Positions 7,869 to 16,987 are shown, counted from the first letter of the stretch. The stretch is DNA of 64,000 bases from Desulfobacterales bacterium (GCA_034003325.1 JAVEYW010000019.1:25712-89711); one strand, 5' to 3'. The notes: generated by a model not told the origin, from the sequence alone. Numbers and translations are program-made.

Positions 7869-8907
7869 GTATCACCTCGTTAAATAAACTTTCAATTTCT
7901 GCCGGAAGCGGTGCAATCCAATCCATCTTCCTTCCCGAAACGGGATGAAGCAGTTGCACCCGATACGCATGAAGAGCCTGGCGGGAAAGAATCAGCTTCT
8001 GTTTGTCTTCCGCGGTTAGTCGGTCTTCGATGAACCGAAGAAAGAGGGTGTCATCCGGTCCGTATAGTTTATCCCCCACCACGGGGTAGCCCATCGAAAA
8101 CAGCGTCGTTCGAATCTGGTGCAACCGACCGGTGACCGGAAAAGCGGCCAGAAGCGACAGCCCTCGGTTTCGCGCCAGCAGTTGAAAATCGGTTTGGCAA
8201 AATTTCACGGCGTCCGAAGAAAAGTCATACGCCCCGCTAACGATAAAGCGCTGTTTTTTTCGAACCGAGCTGGTCATATCCCTGCTCAGTCCCCCCTGTG
8301 CGCCTATTTTTCCTAGCGGAAAATCACCATAAACCGCTACCCGATATTGCTTTTGAACCGAGCCGGATTCAAATTGCCGACGGCATGCGTTACCCGCATC
8401 AAGGGTTTTAGCCACCAGGACAATGCCGGATGTCTCCCGATCGAGCCGATTGATAAAATGCAGGGCACCCATTCGATACCGGGCTGTCAGAAGGTGCCAC
8501 AGGGTATGCCGAAAATAGCGCCCGCCCGGATGGCAAGGCAAATTTCCCGGCTTATTGATGACGAGCAGATCCTCGTCCTCATACAAAACATCGTATTGCT
8601 CGCAAACCGGCGGTTCTATTTCATCAAACCCCACATAGGCCAATTCATCTCCGGCATTGAGTTCCGCAAGGGGATTCGTTTCCCGGTCATTTATCCTCAC
8701 GTTGCCTGCGCGGATCAACCGGGTCCATTTGCCGCGGTCATGATAGGTGAAACGACAGCATAAAAAATCCAGCACACCGGTGCCTGCATATTCAGCGCGA
8801 ATTCGGATGGATGCCCTGCGATTCCCCTGCCGCGCGCCGGGCCACTTGACTTTTGACGATAAGACCCCATATTTACGGTCATAGTCTTTAATACGATAGG
8901 GTTTCAT
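7819..8907 (-). CDS. RluA-family pseudouridine synthase
   Basis: Isomerises uridine to pseudouridine in rRNA or tRNA. An S4-like RNA-binding segment (WTRLIRAGNVRINDRETNP, about residues 60-80) precedes the catalytic domain. The catalytic motif reads INRLDRETSGIVLVAK, with the essential Asp in RLD. LHQIRTTLFSMGYPVVGDKLYG is the other family block. It is longer than typical single-domain RluA, with an extra N-terminal region of about 40 residues. The last roughly 15 residues (PEKPDAGMLGCWDA) are encoded by intergenic repeat R1, so the native stop was probably lost or replaced. The RNA target cannot be told from sequence. Confidence 0.92.
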   Translation of the reverse strand: MKPYRIKDYDRKYGVLSSKVKWPGARQGNRRASIRIRAEYAGTGVLDFLCCRFTYHDRGKWTRLIRAGNVRINDRETNPLAELNAGDELAYVGFDEIEPPVCEQYDVLYEDEDLLVINKPGNLPCHPGGRYFRHTLWHLLTARYRMGALHFINRLDRETSGIVLVAKTLDAGNACRRQFESGSVQKQYRVAVYGDFPLGKIGAQGGLSRDMTSSVRKKQRFIVSGAYDFSSDAVKFCQTDFQLLARNRGLSLLAAFPVTGRLHQIRTTLFSMGYPVVGDKLYGPDDTLFLRFIEDRLTAEDKQKLILSRQALHAYRVQLLHPVSGRKMDWIAPLPAEIESLFNEVIPNPEKPDAGMLGCWDA

Positions 8908-8940
8908 TGTGACAACACTTCTCTAAAAGGGAGGTACACC

Positions 8941-9162
8941 ATGACTTATACATGTAAAAATTGTGGTGCCATGGCCAACTCACCCGGGCATCTGTGCAAT
9001 CCATGCGATGAAAAGGAAAAATGCAGTTTTTGCGGCACGCTGGAAACGGATCCCAAGCATATGTGCAAGGACAAGCTATCCGCCATGAATTTTGTCTGTG
9101 ACGGTTGCGGTCGGCTTTCCATTGAGTCGGAGCATCTGTGCGCCCCTCAGCCAATCCAATAA
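8941..9162 (+). CDS. Small Cys-rich zinc-ribbon-like protein
   Basis: A protein of 73 residues with three repeated CxxC...HxC elements: CKNCG-x8-HLCNPC, CSFCG-x8-HMC and CDGCG-x8-HLC. Each looks like a treble-clef or zinc-ribbon half with two Cys, a His and a Cys, so two or three zinc ions may be bound. GGGAGG lies seven bases before the ATG, giving firm translation support. It is divergent from the pseudouridine synthase, with only 33 bases between them. Function is unknown. Confidence 0.83.
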   Translation: MTYTCKNCGAMANSPGHLCNPCDEKEKCSFCGTLETDPKHMCKDKLSAMNFVCDGCGRLSIESEHLCAPQPIQ

Positions 9163-9270
9163 AACGGTTGCGCCCCTCTGCTTATAAAGGGCTTCGGAAA
9201 TCTCTTTTTCCTTAGCCCTTTTTAACATCAATTCGGGGACGGTGAATGCGCTCGCACAGGAGGTGCATCA

Positions 9271-10083
9271 TCATTTGACAATCCTTAATCTGTGCGTCGC
9301 TTTGAGCTTTTGCCACAACTGCTGAAGCAACACGGCGACCGCCTCTTCGCGTTGATAGATCTTACCGGTCAATTGAAAATACGACGCCACGAGCGCGCTG
9401 TTGGCAGTCCATTCGTCCAGTCTTTCAGCAACGTAACGACCGAGCGTCTCTTCAAGCGAAAGCACCTCTTTTTCGGTCATGTTGGCCACCATGGTTCTAT
9501 CTTTAAGCGACATGGCACCAATAATAATATCCACAGCCGCTGCCACACTGCCAGGCAAATGGGTTAATCCCTTTTCCGACTGTTGGGGCGGCAATTGGGC
9601 CGTCATATTCGCTTTAACCATGCCCAAATAATACACGCCCTCAATAATTTTTCTGACATCGGCATAAATCGTTGCATCTTTGCTGGCCCGCGGACCGGCC
9701 ACGTTGAGAACGGCGATACGGTTCGCTATAAGCCAGTCCACGATCTCGGATAACGCTGAAAAAGCGGGCGTTACATTCAAATCGATGTGAAGGGACGGCT
9801 TTTTGTTATCCTTGGCTGCTGTTAATGTGGTAGCCGACCCCCCTGTGAGAGCCCCCCGCGAGATAATCAGGGTGCCGTCAGAATCAATGACGTTTTGCAC
9901 GGTGCGATCCCTGTAATCAGCAGAGGGCATCTCCTGAAGCGCATAGGAATCCGGCAACGGACCGTCTTCCGCGATTCTGCCCTTGGGCAACCACCCGCCG
10001 TGAGGAACTCCCAAGGCGATGGCGGCATCGAGCGCCGCCCTGTCCGCGCCGGTCTGACCACCGGATACGATTTTTTCTATCAC
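9271..10083 (-). CDS. Putative molybdenum carrier-like protein (Rossmann/LOG fold) with C-terminal helical domain
   Basis: Residues 1-155 match the MoCo-carrier-like family: the N-terminal IVSGGQTGADRAALDAAI nucleotide-type loop, GGWLPKGRIAEDG, and TLIISRGALTGGSATTL. The family fold resembles lysine-decarboxylase-like/YpsA proteins; true molybdenum binding is unproven for most members. The remaining roughly 115 residues form a mostly helical segment (AAAVDIIIGAMSLKDRTMV onward) of unknown role. I chose the GTG at 10083 because AAGGGG lies just upstream and the product then starts like relatives; in-frame ATGs at 10128 and further upstream lack ribosome sites. Confidence 0.8.
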   Translation of the reverse strand: MIEKIVSGGQTGADRAALDAAIALGVPHGGWLPKGRIAEDGPLPDSYALQEMPSADYRDRTVQNVIDSDGTLIISRGALTGGSATTLTAAKDNKKPSLHIDLNVTPAFSALSEIVDWLIANRIAVLNVAGPRASKDATIYADVRKIIEGVYYLGMVKANMTAQLPPQQSEKGLTHLPGSVAAAVDIIIGAMSLKDRTMVANMTEKEVLSLEETLGRYVAERLDEWTANSALVASYFQLTGKIYQREEAVAVLLQQLWQKLKATHRLRIVK

Positions 10084-10191
10084 ATGAACCCCTTGATGTT
10101 TTAGGCTGAAAATGGTTTGATTTATCATGATACTATAATACAAAAACCGCGTATTAGAAAGGTATGAAAAAGCAGAGGGCATCACACCCAT

Positions 10192-10529
10192 ATAGAATCG
10201 ATACTGTTTCCAAAAGCCCGGATGGTTCGCCTCCCATTTCTTGTTGCTGACCCGCTGGTTCTCCTTGTATGATCAAAAAAATACGGATATTTCAAAACAT
10301 CTGGGAATCAAATCGAATAAAAATGGAAACCGGCTACCCTCCGCCGGTGATTTCGGCATCGAATTATGCCAATGAAAACGGTGAAAAATGAAGATCCAAC
10401 CCCACGCCACGCACTGCCGAAAACGCCGGGAAGCCGGGGGATCGGTTATGATAAGTGTGAGGTTACCCTTCGGGTGAGGGGAAACCTGCTGCCCTGATTA
10501 TGGCAGCCTTTTGTTAAAAGGATATCGAA
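10192..10529 (+). other. Intergenic region with a structured leader candidate
   Basis: Bases 10400-10510 before the carbonic-anhydrase gene contain nested stems: ACCC-TTC-GGGT inside GGTT...AACC (about 10462-10487), then CTGCC/GGCAG (about 10489-10506) followed by CCTTTTGTT. It could be an attenuator or 5' leader. I compared it by eye with cobalamin, TPP, ZTP and Moco riboswitch cores and found no convincing match. Bases 10192-10400 show nothing recognisable. Confidence 0.35.
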
Positions 10530-11060
10530 ATGCGCTATAGATTTGACGGTAAACAACCGGTTGTCGGGAAAACTTCCTATATTAGTGAAATTGCACAAGT
10601 CATCGGCGATGTGGTGATAGGGGATGACTGCTATATCGGGCATGGTGCCATTTTAAGAGGGGATTACGGAAGAATTGTGATCGGAGACGGCGCATCGGTA
10701 GAAGAAGGCGCCATCGTTCACGCGCCCCCCGGCGATGTAAACCGGATCGGAAAACATGTTACGGTTGGCCATGGCGCGATTCTACATGGGGAAGAGGTCG
10801 GGGATCACGCCGTTATCGGTATGGGGTCGGTTATCGGCATTTGGTCTAAAATAGGAGAATGGTCGATTTTGGCAGAGGGAAGTATTGTAAAGCGCCGGCA
10901 AATCATTCCGCCGGAAGTCGTTGTTGCGGGAAATCCGGCGACTATTGTACGAAAACTTGCTGAAAAAGATAAAGAATTTTCAAGCAGGCGGCAACAGATC
11001 TATATTGAATTGGTGAAGAAATATCTGGAAGCCGGAATGACGGCTATCGGTAACCGATGA
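10530..11060 (+). CDS. Gamma-carbonic-anhydrase-like hexapeptide-repeat protein
   Basis: Left-handed beta-helix protein of the gamma carbonic anhydrase/PaaY group, 176 residues, with about six turns of (L/I/V)GxxxxI hexapeptides. The metal-ligand histidines of Cam-type enzymes are retained in IVHAPPG and VGHGAILHG. It lacks the extra acidic loop of archaeal Cam, as in most bacterial homologues, so activity may be low or redox-dependent. The C-terminal 30 residues are helical. AAAGGATA supports the start. Confidence 0.9.
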   Translation: MRYRFDGKQPVVGKTSYISEIAQVIGDVVIGDDCYIGHGAILRGDYGRIVIGDGASVEEGAIVHAPPGDVNRIGKHVTVGHGAILHGEEVGDHAVIGMGSVIGIWSKIGEWSILAEGSIVKRRQIIPPEVVVAGNPATIVRKLAEKDKEFSSRRQQIYIELVKKYLEAGMTAIGNR

Positions 11061-11211
11061 CCTTTTCCCGCATGGGCCGCACGGTTTGCCCAATTTCCCA
11101 TACGGCGCTGCAATGCCTTGATTCTCTCCGCAGGACAACCAACGACGGGTTAGCAAGGCCGCTTTCCCGGCAGTTGCTGGAGGAAAAGGTGCCACCGGGC
11201 TCGGCGGTTCC

Positions 11212-11721
11212 TTATGGTTCCCCACAAAATCGGCATATCTTGTCGGCAACCTGTTGCGGGGTCAATTGATCCGTATCGATTTCGTATTGTGCGGCACGCT
11301 GGTATTTCGGCAACCGTTTCGTCAGGATCTCCGAAACTTCCTCCGTAAAGGATTTTTCGCCGGTCAGAGAGGGGCGCTCGGTATCCCCTTGAATACGTGA
11401 AACAATGGTGGCTACTGAGGCCTTGAGCCAGATGAGTTGAGCATTCTTTTGAAGCGCTGTGATATTTTCAGGCCGTTCAATGACCCCGCCACCGGTATCA
11501 ATGACAAGCTGATCACGCGCTGCCAATGCTTGCGCCACTTCGGACTCCATGTCGCGGAACCCGGGCCAGCCATATGTTGCCACAATTTCCGGAATGCTCA
11601 TGCCGGCCTTTTTGACTATTTCCACGTCCATGCCGACATACGACAGTTTTAGCCGTTTGGCCACAAGCTCTCCAACGACGCTTTTCCCGGTGCCACGATA
11701 CCCGATCAACACAATCTTCAT
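11212..11721 (-). CDS. aroK: Shikimate kinase
   Basis: Phosphorylates shikimate at the 3-OH in aromatic amino acid synthesis. The Walker A motif is GYRGTGKS (residues 7-14). The family's DxD-type segment appears as GMDVEIVKKAG, the shikimate-binding arginine lies in FRDME, and DTGGGVI is the second substrate loop. The 169 residues are standard. Its ATG overlaps the end of aroE, so the two are translationally coupled. The last residues, FCGEP, include two cysteines but nothing odd. Confidence 0.96.
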   Translation of the reverse strand: MKIVLIGYRGTGKSVVGELVAKRLKLSYVGMDVEIVKKAGMSIPEIVATYGWPGFRDMESEVAQALAARDQLVIDTGGGVIERPENITALQKNAQLIWLKASVATIVSRIQGDTERPSLTGEKSFTEEVSEILTKRLPKYQRAAQYEIDTDQLTPQQVADKICRFCGEP

Positions 11722-12587
11722 GCGGTTAAATGCTCCATGACCACCTGCCGCATCACATCGACCGGTGCGTTTTGGCCGGTAAATTGTTCAAACTGCAGGG
11801 CTGCCTGGTTGATAAACATTTCAACGCCGGATATGGCCGTTAGCCCGCAAAATCTGGCGTCTCGTAGCAGCTTTGTTTCAAGCGGTGTATAAACCGCATC
11901 AAACACCACTTGCCCCGGCCGAAACAGCTCGACCGGAACCAGGGACGCATTCACCTTTGGATGCATCCCGATGGGTGTGCAATGGATAATGATATCCGCG
12001 GTTGCCATTGCTTCGGCGAGGGTGCGTTCGGTCAGGGACTCGGATTTGATGGCGGCGTCCGTTCCGGCCTTTAGATCCGCTGCCAGCACCTGTCGCATGG
12101 CCTCGTCGATATCTAACAGCATGAGTTCCCGCAGTTTCCTGTTTATAGCGAGAGTAAAGGCAATGGCTCTGGCGGCGCCACCGGCGCCGAGCATCAAGAT
12201 CGCTTTCCCGTCGATTTCCGTACCCGCATCACCAAAGGCCTTTAACGCACCGGGGCCATCGGTGCCCAATCCGATCAGCCTGTCTTTCTCATGAATCACC
12301 GTATTGATGGAGCCGATGGCACGGTCCGCTGCCGTGATGTCATCCACATATTTCATCACTTCGATTTTGTGCGGAATCGTGACACTTAAGCCGCGAAAAT
12401 TACGGAAGGCACGCATGCCCGCCAACGCATGTTTCAAGTCCACCACCTGATGCGCCACATAAACAAAATCAAGACCCGAATGACGGTATGCGGCATTGTG
12501 AATCGCCGGAGAGAGACTGTGAGCAACCGGATTGCCGATCACCGCGCAAACTTGCGTACGGGTACTGATTGAATGCCTATCTGTCAT
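11718..12587 (-). CDS. aroE: Shikimate dehydrogenase
   Basis: NADPH-dependent reduction of 3-dehydroshikimate. Motifs: the substrate-binding NPVAHSLSPAIHN, catalytic Lys in VTIPHK, GAGGAARAIAF dinucleotide loop and the C-terminal DAVYTPLETKLL. I chose the ATG at 12587 because AGGAGGAATC immediately precedes it, giving 289 residues; the longer frame to 12713 has no ribosome site. It overlaps aroK by four bases, forming an aroE-aroK operon. Confidence 0.96.
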   Translation of the reverse strand: MTDRHSISTRTQVCAVIGNPVAHSLSPAIHNAAYRHSGLDFVYVAHQVVDLKHALAGMRAFRNFRGLSVTIPHKIEVMKYVDDITAADRAIGSINTVIHEKDRLIGLGTDGPGALKAFGDAGTEIDGKAILMLGAGGAARAIAFTLAINRKLRELMLLDIDEAMRQVLAADLKAGTDAAIKSESLTERTLAEAMATADIIIHCTPIGMHPKVNASLVPVELFRPGQVVFDAVYTPLETKLLRDARFCGLTAISGVEMFINQAALQFEQFTGQNAPVDVMRQVVMEHLTA

Positions 12588-12957
12588 GATTCCTCCTATG
12601 AATTCGGCGGGGAAACGGCCCGTCGTTTTTTGGCTGCCCGCTAGACGCTTCCGGATCGATATGCGACCTATTCCTACCACTTCTAACTGATTTATCAAGT
12701 AAAAACAGCGCATATAAAATTCCGGCGCGATTCCGTGTCGTTCCGGCGGGCTTTAAGTTCAAATCGTTATGACTGATCGCGCCCGGGATGCAGCGCTTGC
12801 TCGAATTCGAAAAATTCTCTATAAGCGTATGGGAGCAGTTTATCAGAAACATGCACGAAAAAGCGTGCCTGATTGAAAAGGGTGCCTGGCGCCAAGCAGT
12901 CCAGCCGCCCAGCTTTTCAGAAGCGCCGGTGGGTTGCTACGAAAAGGAAAGCGTGTC
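12588..12957. other. Divergent intergenic region between aroE and ogt
   Basis: It separates the leftward aro operon from the rightward ogt and must hold both promoters, none of which I can place with confidence. Its right third (12840-12930) is a divergent copy (R5) of the GCATCCCA-hairpin repeat family. Confidence 0.6.
12840..12930 (+). repeat. GCATCCCA-hairpin dispersed repeat, copy R5 (degenerate)
   Basis: TTATCAGAAACATGCACG with AAAAA and GCGTG forms the 5' hairpin and closely matches copy R4. The 8-bp array is degenerate (GCCAAGCA, GTCCAGCC, GCCCAGCT), and the 3' end retains only a weak CCGG-type inverted repeat. It lies 28 bases before the ogt start. Confidence 0.65.
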
Positions 12958-13434
12958 ATGAACTACGATGATGTTGAAACGGGTTTGATTGGCGCCCTGA
13001 CCCTTGCGGGGGATGAAGCAGGGCTGCGGCACATTTTCTTTCCGCAAGGAAAAAAATTGGTTTTCCTTCGGGACGACTGGAAGAGAACCCCGGAATTTTT
13101 CAAGTCCGCCAAAGCACAACTGCGGGCCTATTTTAATGGGGAATTAACACGGTTTGAGCTTTCTCTGGCGCCTGTGGGCACCCCCTTTCAGCAGAAGGTT
13201 TGGAACGCCCTGCAAAAAATTCCCTACGGAAAACTGGTGACCTATCAAATGATCGCCGAAGCTGTCGGCAGCCCCAAAGCCGCCAGGGCCGTGGGCGGTG
13301 CTGCCGGTAACAATCCCATTCCCATCATCGTGCCGTGCCATCGGGTTATCGGCAGCAACGGCGCGCTGACCGGCTTTGGCGGCGGTTTGGCGGCGAAAAG
13401 GCGGCTCATTCAATTAGAACGAACTCAACGCTAA
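12958..13434 (+). CDS. ogt: Methylated-DNA--protein-cysteine methyltransferase
   Basis: Removes O6-alkyl groups from guanine by suicidal transfer to its own cysteine. The active-site segment is IIVPCHRVIGSNG. The DNA-binding helix-turn-helix is in the block FQQKVWNALQKIPYGK with TYQMIAEAVGSPKAARAVG. The 158 residues match the Ogt class without an Ada regulatory domain. The ATG at 12958 follows AAGGAAAG; an upstream in-frame start at 12934 is less likely. Confidence 0.95.
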   Translation: MNYDDVETGLIGALTLAGDEAGLRHIFFPQGKKLVFLRDDWKRTPEFFKSAKAQLRAYFNGELTRFELSLAPVGTPFQQKVWNALQKIPYGKLVTYQMIAEAVGSPKAARAVGGAAGNNPIPIIVPCHRVIGSNGALTGFGGGLAAKRRLIQLERTQR

Positions 13435-13990
13435 CCCGTAATTTTGGTATGATGGCGACCCACTGTCCTTATGATAGAAATTGGATAAGGTATTCGTGCG
13501 GGGGAGGGGGAGGCAAGGCGGGGCGCGGCGCCGGCTTCTTTCATCAGTCGGTCGGCGGCTGGGGCATTATCCGCGTTTTTCCGGGTCATGGATGACATTT
13601 CTTCCAAAGATGCGGATATTTCTTCGATGGACGCCGCCTGTTCGGTGGATCTTTCCGCTAAAGAAAGGCTCGCAGTTGAAATAAAGCTGGCTGCCGTATC
13701 GATCAAGGGCGTAACATGCGTTAAACGATTGATCACGCTGTTTACCGGATCGGCAATGAAACGTTTAACCACCAGCCACACGACCGTCAGCGACAAGGAC
13801 AGCACAATGCCGAAAAGAAAGGGAGCCTTACGTCCAGAAAGACAAGATCGTAATGCCCTTCCTGAATCATGGTGCGTCCCTCAAGCAACGTATGCGCCTT
13901 TTGGACGATGTGCTTAAGACGAAGAACATACTCGCAAAGAATGTCGCAAACCAGCGGGTCGTCATCAACCACAATGACCTTGGCCATCAT
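13431..13990 (-). pseudogene. Remnant joining a response-regulator receiver start to a chemotaxis-receptor fragment
   Basis: From 13990 leftward, the first roughly 55 codons encode a receiver N-terminus (VIVVDDDPLVCDIL, then DLVFLDVRLP with the phospho-acceptor Asp). It then passes, in another frame, into a transmembrane helix (FGIVLSLSLTVVWLVV), a HAMP-like stretch and methyl-accepting helices (STEQAASIEEISASLEEMSS). The MCP is cut before its signalling tip and ends in unrelated codons. This looks like a deletion fusing two neighbouring genes, followed by decay. Both parts are non-functional. Confidence 0.82.
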
Positions 13991-14343
13991 TTTCTCCTAT
14001 CCGGTCGCCCCGGCTGTGAGTGCAAGGGCTTTAATAACGTAATTAAAAGTTATGTTGTATTGCATGTACGCTCTTATTTTTCAACAATCCATTCCAACGC
14101 AATGAATCGATGAGAGGTGCTTATGCGCCGATTTTTGAATATTTTTCGGCATTGAGCGGCATCGCTCTGAAAGGATAAACCGTATTGAAATTTTATACCT
14201 CGTGGCATACAGTAGATCAGTATTTTTATTTTAGTCGGTTGCCCACGATTCGGATAGGGTCGGCTTGTGATGACCGGTTCAGTGTCTCGGTCCGGCGGAA
14301 TTTTCCGTCCTTGCGGCACTATCCATTTCCTTTGAGCCTGAAA
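13991..14343. other. Intergenic region before the CDF gene
   Basis: No convincing gene. A TTG-initiated extension of the transporter frame to 14185 exists, but its 53 extra residues look unlike a membrane-protein N-terminus. Probably holds the CDF promoter. Confidence 0.5.
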
Positions 14344-15363
14344 ATGACATTCATGATTCAGAACGGTAACGCACCGGAAGATACTGCGGCGCAAGCCTTT
14401 AAAATAAGAATAATAACCATCGGCCTATCTTTGGTTGTCGGCGTTCTTTTGATGGCGGTTAAATTCTATACTTACAGGCTCACGCATTCTTCCTCCGTTC
14501 TGTCCGATGCGCTGGAATCCATCATTAATGTTGTTGCCAGTGCGTTTGCCATGGGCAGTATCATCGTTGCCGCCAAACCGGCGGATCGGAGTCATCCCTA
14601 CGGCCACGGCAAAATCGAGTATTTTTCCGCCGGGTTTGAAGGCGCCCTGATTATCGTCGCCGCTATAGGCATTTTTAAAACGGGCCTGAATCGTATAGTT
14701 ACCCCGCAAGTGCTTCCCAACTTGCAACAGGGGATGATTATTTTGTTTTTGGCCTCTCTGGTAAATCTGGCGGTCGGCAGCCTGCTGATTCGTATGGGCA
14801 ACCGCACCCAATCACTGACCCTTATCGCGGACGGCAAGCACCTTCTGACGGATGTGTACACGACGTTCGGCGTTCTTCTCGGGTTGCTTCTTGTCAAAAG
14901 CGGCGGATGGCTGTGGCTGGACGGCGCCGTGGCCTGCATGGTGGGATTGAACATTTTGTATACCGGGGCGAAACTGGTTCGTCAAAGCTTTTCAGGACTC
15001 ATGGACACCACGGATCCGGGCATTATCGATGAAATATCCGCGCTCCTTCTTCGCCACCGCAAACCCTATTGGATCGACATTCATAAACTTCGGACCAAAC
15101 GGTCCGGGGCTTTCCTTCATATTGATTTTCACCTGGTTCTTCCCCGTGATTTTTCGTTGGCGAGGGCCGATATTGAAGTGCGTGAGCTCGAACACATCAT
15201 CAGCACCCATTTCAAGGGAAATGCCGGTGCGTTGATTCATACCGATCCCTGTAATGATCCGGACTGTGCCATATGCAGCGAATATGCCTGTGAAAACCGC
15301 ACATCGGAGCAAGCACTGAAAAAAGACTGGACGGGCGAAGAAATTTCGCATTGCGGTAAATAA
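14344..15363 (+). CDS. Cation diffusion facilitator (CDF) metal transporter
   Basis: Proton-coupled divalent metal exporter of the inner membrane. Six transmembrane helices span about residues 20-215. The transport-site motifs are SDALESIIN in TM2 and HLLTD in TM5. SHPYGHGKIEYFSA is the family loop after TM2. The C-terminal cytoplasmic domain (about 220-310) has the usual alpha-beta fold, then a Cys/His-rich extension (HTDPCNDPDCAICSEYAC) that could bind metal. The start is uncertain: ATG 14344 or 14353 both give normal N-termini, and no clear ribosome site is seen. Confidence 0.9.
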   Translation: MTFMIQNGNAPEDTAAQAFKIRIITIGLSLVVGVLLMAVKFYTYRLTHSSSVLSDALESIINVVASAFAMGSIIVAAKPADRSHPYGHGKIEYFSAGFEGALIIVAAIGIFKTGLNRIVTPQVLPNLQQGMIILFLASLVNLAVGSLLIRMGNRTQSLTLIADGKHLLTDVYTTFGVLLGLLLVKSGGWLWLDGAVACMVGLNILYTGAKLVRQSFSGLMDTTDPGIIDEISALLLRHRKPYWIDIHKLRTKRSGAFLHIDFHLVLPRDFSLARADIEVRELEHIISTHFKGNAGALIHTDPCNDPDCAICSEYACENRTSEQALKKDWTGEEISHCGK

Positions 15364-15541
15364 TTTATTTTTGTTACCAACGACTACGCGCATCTTCACC
15401 TTTGAATGAAATCCATTGATTCATCCTTTCACCTGTGTTAACCGATCGGATCTTTTATTTTTTTTAGTTATCCATGACAAATAGGCACGTTTTTGTGGGT
15501 ATGTTTCCGATACAGCGTTTAACCAATAAAAAGGGAGAAAA

Positions 15542-16945
15542 ATGGGCGGTTTTTTTGGCGTAGTTGCAAAACATAACTGTGTTGAAGATCTTTTTTACGG
15601 TACGGATTACCATTCGCATCTCGGAACCAAAAGAGGCGGTATGGCGCTGTTGGGAAAAACCGGCATCCGCCGATCGATCCACAGCCTTGAAAGTAATTAT
15701 TTTCGGACAAAATTTGAATCCGAACTGCCGAAAATGGAGGGGAAATCGGGCATCGGCGTTATCAGTGATTATGATTCTCAACCACTCATCATTGGAAGTC
15801 ATCTGGGAACCTTTGCGATTGTCACCATCGGCAAGATTGCCAACATAGACGAACTGGTTCTTAAGGCGCTCGATCAGAAAAGCTATTTTTCAGAAACAAC
15901 CGGCGGCAAGGCCAATCCTTCGGAAGTCATCGCCATGCTGATTTGCCAGGGCGAGTCTTTTGAAGCGGGAATCCAAAAAGCCCGGTTAATGATAAAAGGA
16001 TCATGCTCCTTGCTGTTGTTAACCGACAAGGGAATATACGCTTCCAGGGACAAGCTCGGCCGAACCCCCATTTGTATCGGAAAAAAAGACGGTGCACTGG
16101 CCGCCGCTTCCGAAACCTGCGCCTTTCCCAATCTTGGATATGAAACCGTTAAATTTTTAGGCCCCGGTGAAACCGTTCTTTTATCCGCCGACGGGTATGA
16201 GCAGGTGATTGCGCCGGGGGATAACATGCAGATATGCTCCTTTCTCTGGGTGTATTACGGGTATCCGGCTTCCGAATATGAAGGCATCAATGTGGAGGAA
16301 GTCAGAAACCGCTGCGGCGCCGCGCTGGCAAAAAGGGACGATGTGGTGGTGGATATGGTCGGCGGCATTCCGGACTCCGGCATCGGCCATGGCATCGGCT
16401 ATGCGAATGCTCGGAATTTGCCTTATCGCCGGCCCTTCGTAAAATATACCCCTACCTGGCCCCGAAGTTTTATGCCGCAAAACCAAGCCGTCAGGGATCT
16501 GGTCGCCCGAATGAAGCTGATTCCGGTGAAAGCCATCATCAAGGGGCAACGATTGCTTTTCTGCGAGGATTCCATTGTCAGAGGAACGCAGCTCAAGGAG
16601 AACGTCGAACTTTTATTCGAATACGGGGCCAAAGAGGTTCATATGCGCCCCGCATGCCCGACCTTGGTTTATCCGTGTGAATTCTTGAATTTTTCCACAT
16701 CACGCTCGACGCTGGATCTGGCCGGACGCGCCGTCATTTTCGAGCTTGAAGGCCAAAATGAAAGATGCCTGCCCGAATATGCCGAATGCGGATCGGAAAA
16801 GAACCTGCTCATGATCGAGAAAATTCGGCAGAGATTGAAACTGACCACCTTAAAATATCAACGATTGACCGACCTGATTGAGGCAATCGGCATACCCAAG
16901 CAACATCTGTGCACCCATTGCTGGGATGGCTCGAGTTATTTTTAG
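15542..16945 (+). CDS. purF: Amidophosphoribosyltransferase-like protein lacking the N-terminal catalytic cysteine
   Basis: Related to PurF, which makes 5-phosphoribosylamine from PRPP and glutamine. The Ntn-glutaminase domain begins MGGFFGVV, with Gly where the nucleophilic Cys (MCGIFG) should be. The PRPP-binding motif CEDSIVRGTQLKEN, variant of DDSIVRGTT, is kept. Cysteines in the positions used by the B. subtilis-type Fe-S cluster are present: MQICSF, ACPTLVYPC and LCTHC near the C-terminus. A subgroup with this start exists in other bacteria, annotated as PurF. It may use ammonia or have another role. GGGAGAAAA supports the start. Confidence 0.83.
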   Translation: MGGFFGVVAKHNCVEDLFYGTDYHSHLGTKRGGMALLGKTGIRRSIHSLESNYFRTKFESELPKMEGKSGIGVISDYDSQPLIIGSHLGTFAIVTIGKIANIDELVLKALDQKSYFSETTGGKANPSEVIAMLICQGESFEAGIQKARLMIKGSCSLLLLTDKGIYASRDKLGRTPICIGKKDGALAAASETCAFPNLGYETVKFLGPGETVLLSADGYEQVIAPGDNMQICSFLWVYYGYPASEYEGINVEEVRNRCGAALAKRDDVVVDMVGGIPDSGIGHGIGYANARNLPYRRPFVKYTPTWPRSFMPQNQAVRDLVARMKLIPVKAIIKGQRLLFCEDSIVRGTQLKENVELLFEYGAKEVHMRPACPTLVYPCEFLNFSTSRSTLDLAGRAVIFELEGQNERCLPEYAECGSEKNLLMIEKIRQRLKLTTLKYQRLTDLIEAIGIPKQHLCTHCWDGSSYF

Positions 16946-16948
16946 ATT

Positions 16949-16987
16949 AAAAGGCCATTCGGCTTCCACACCGAATAGCCTTTTTTC
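16949..16987 (+). terminator. Rho-independent terminator after purF
   Basis: AAGGCCATTCGG pairs with CCGAATAGCCTT, with a single mismatch, around a short loop and is followed by TTTTTT. It lies four bases beyond the purF stop and just before the convergent carB end, so it may serve both directions. Confidence 0.85.

Noticed and set aside
10400..10520. Cobalamin, TPP or Moco riboswitch before the carbonic-anhydrase gene
   Set aside because: GGGAAGCC-like and hairpin pieces are present but the core boxes of these families are not.
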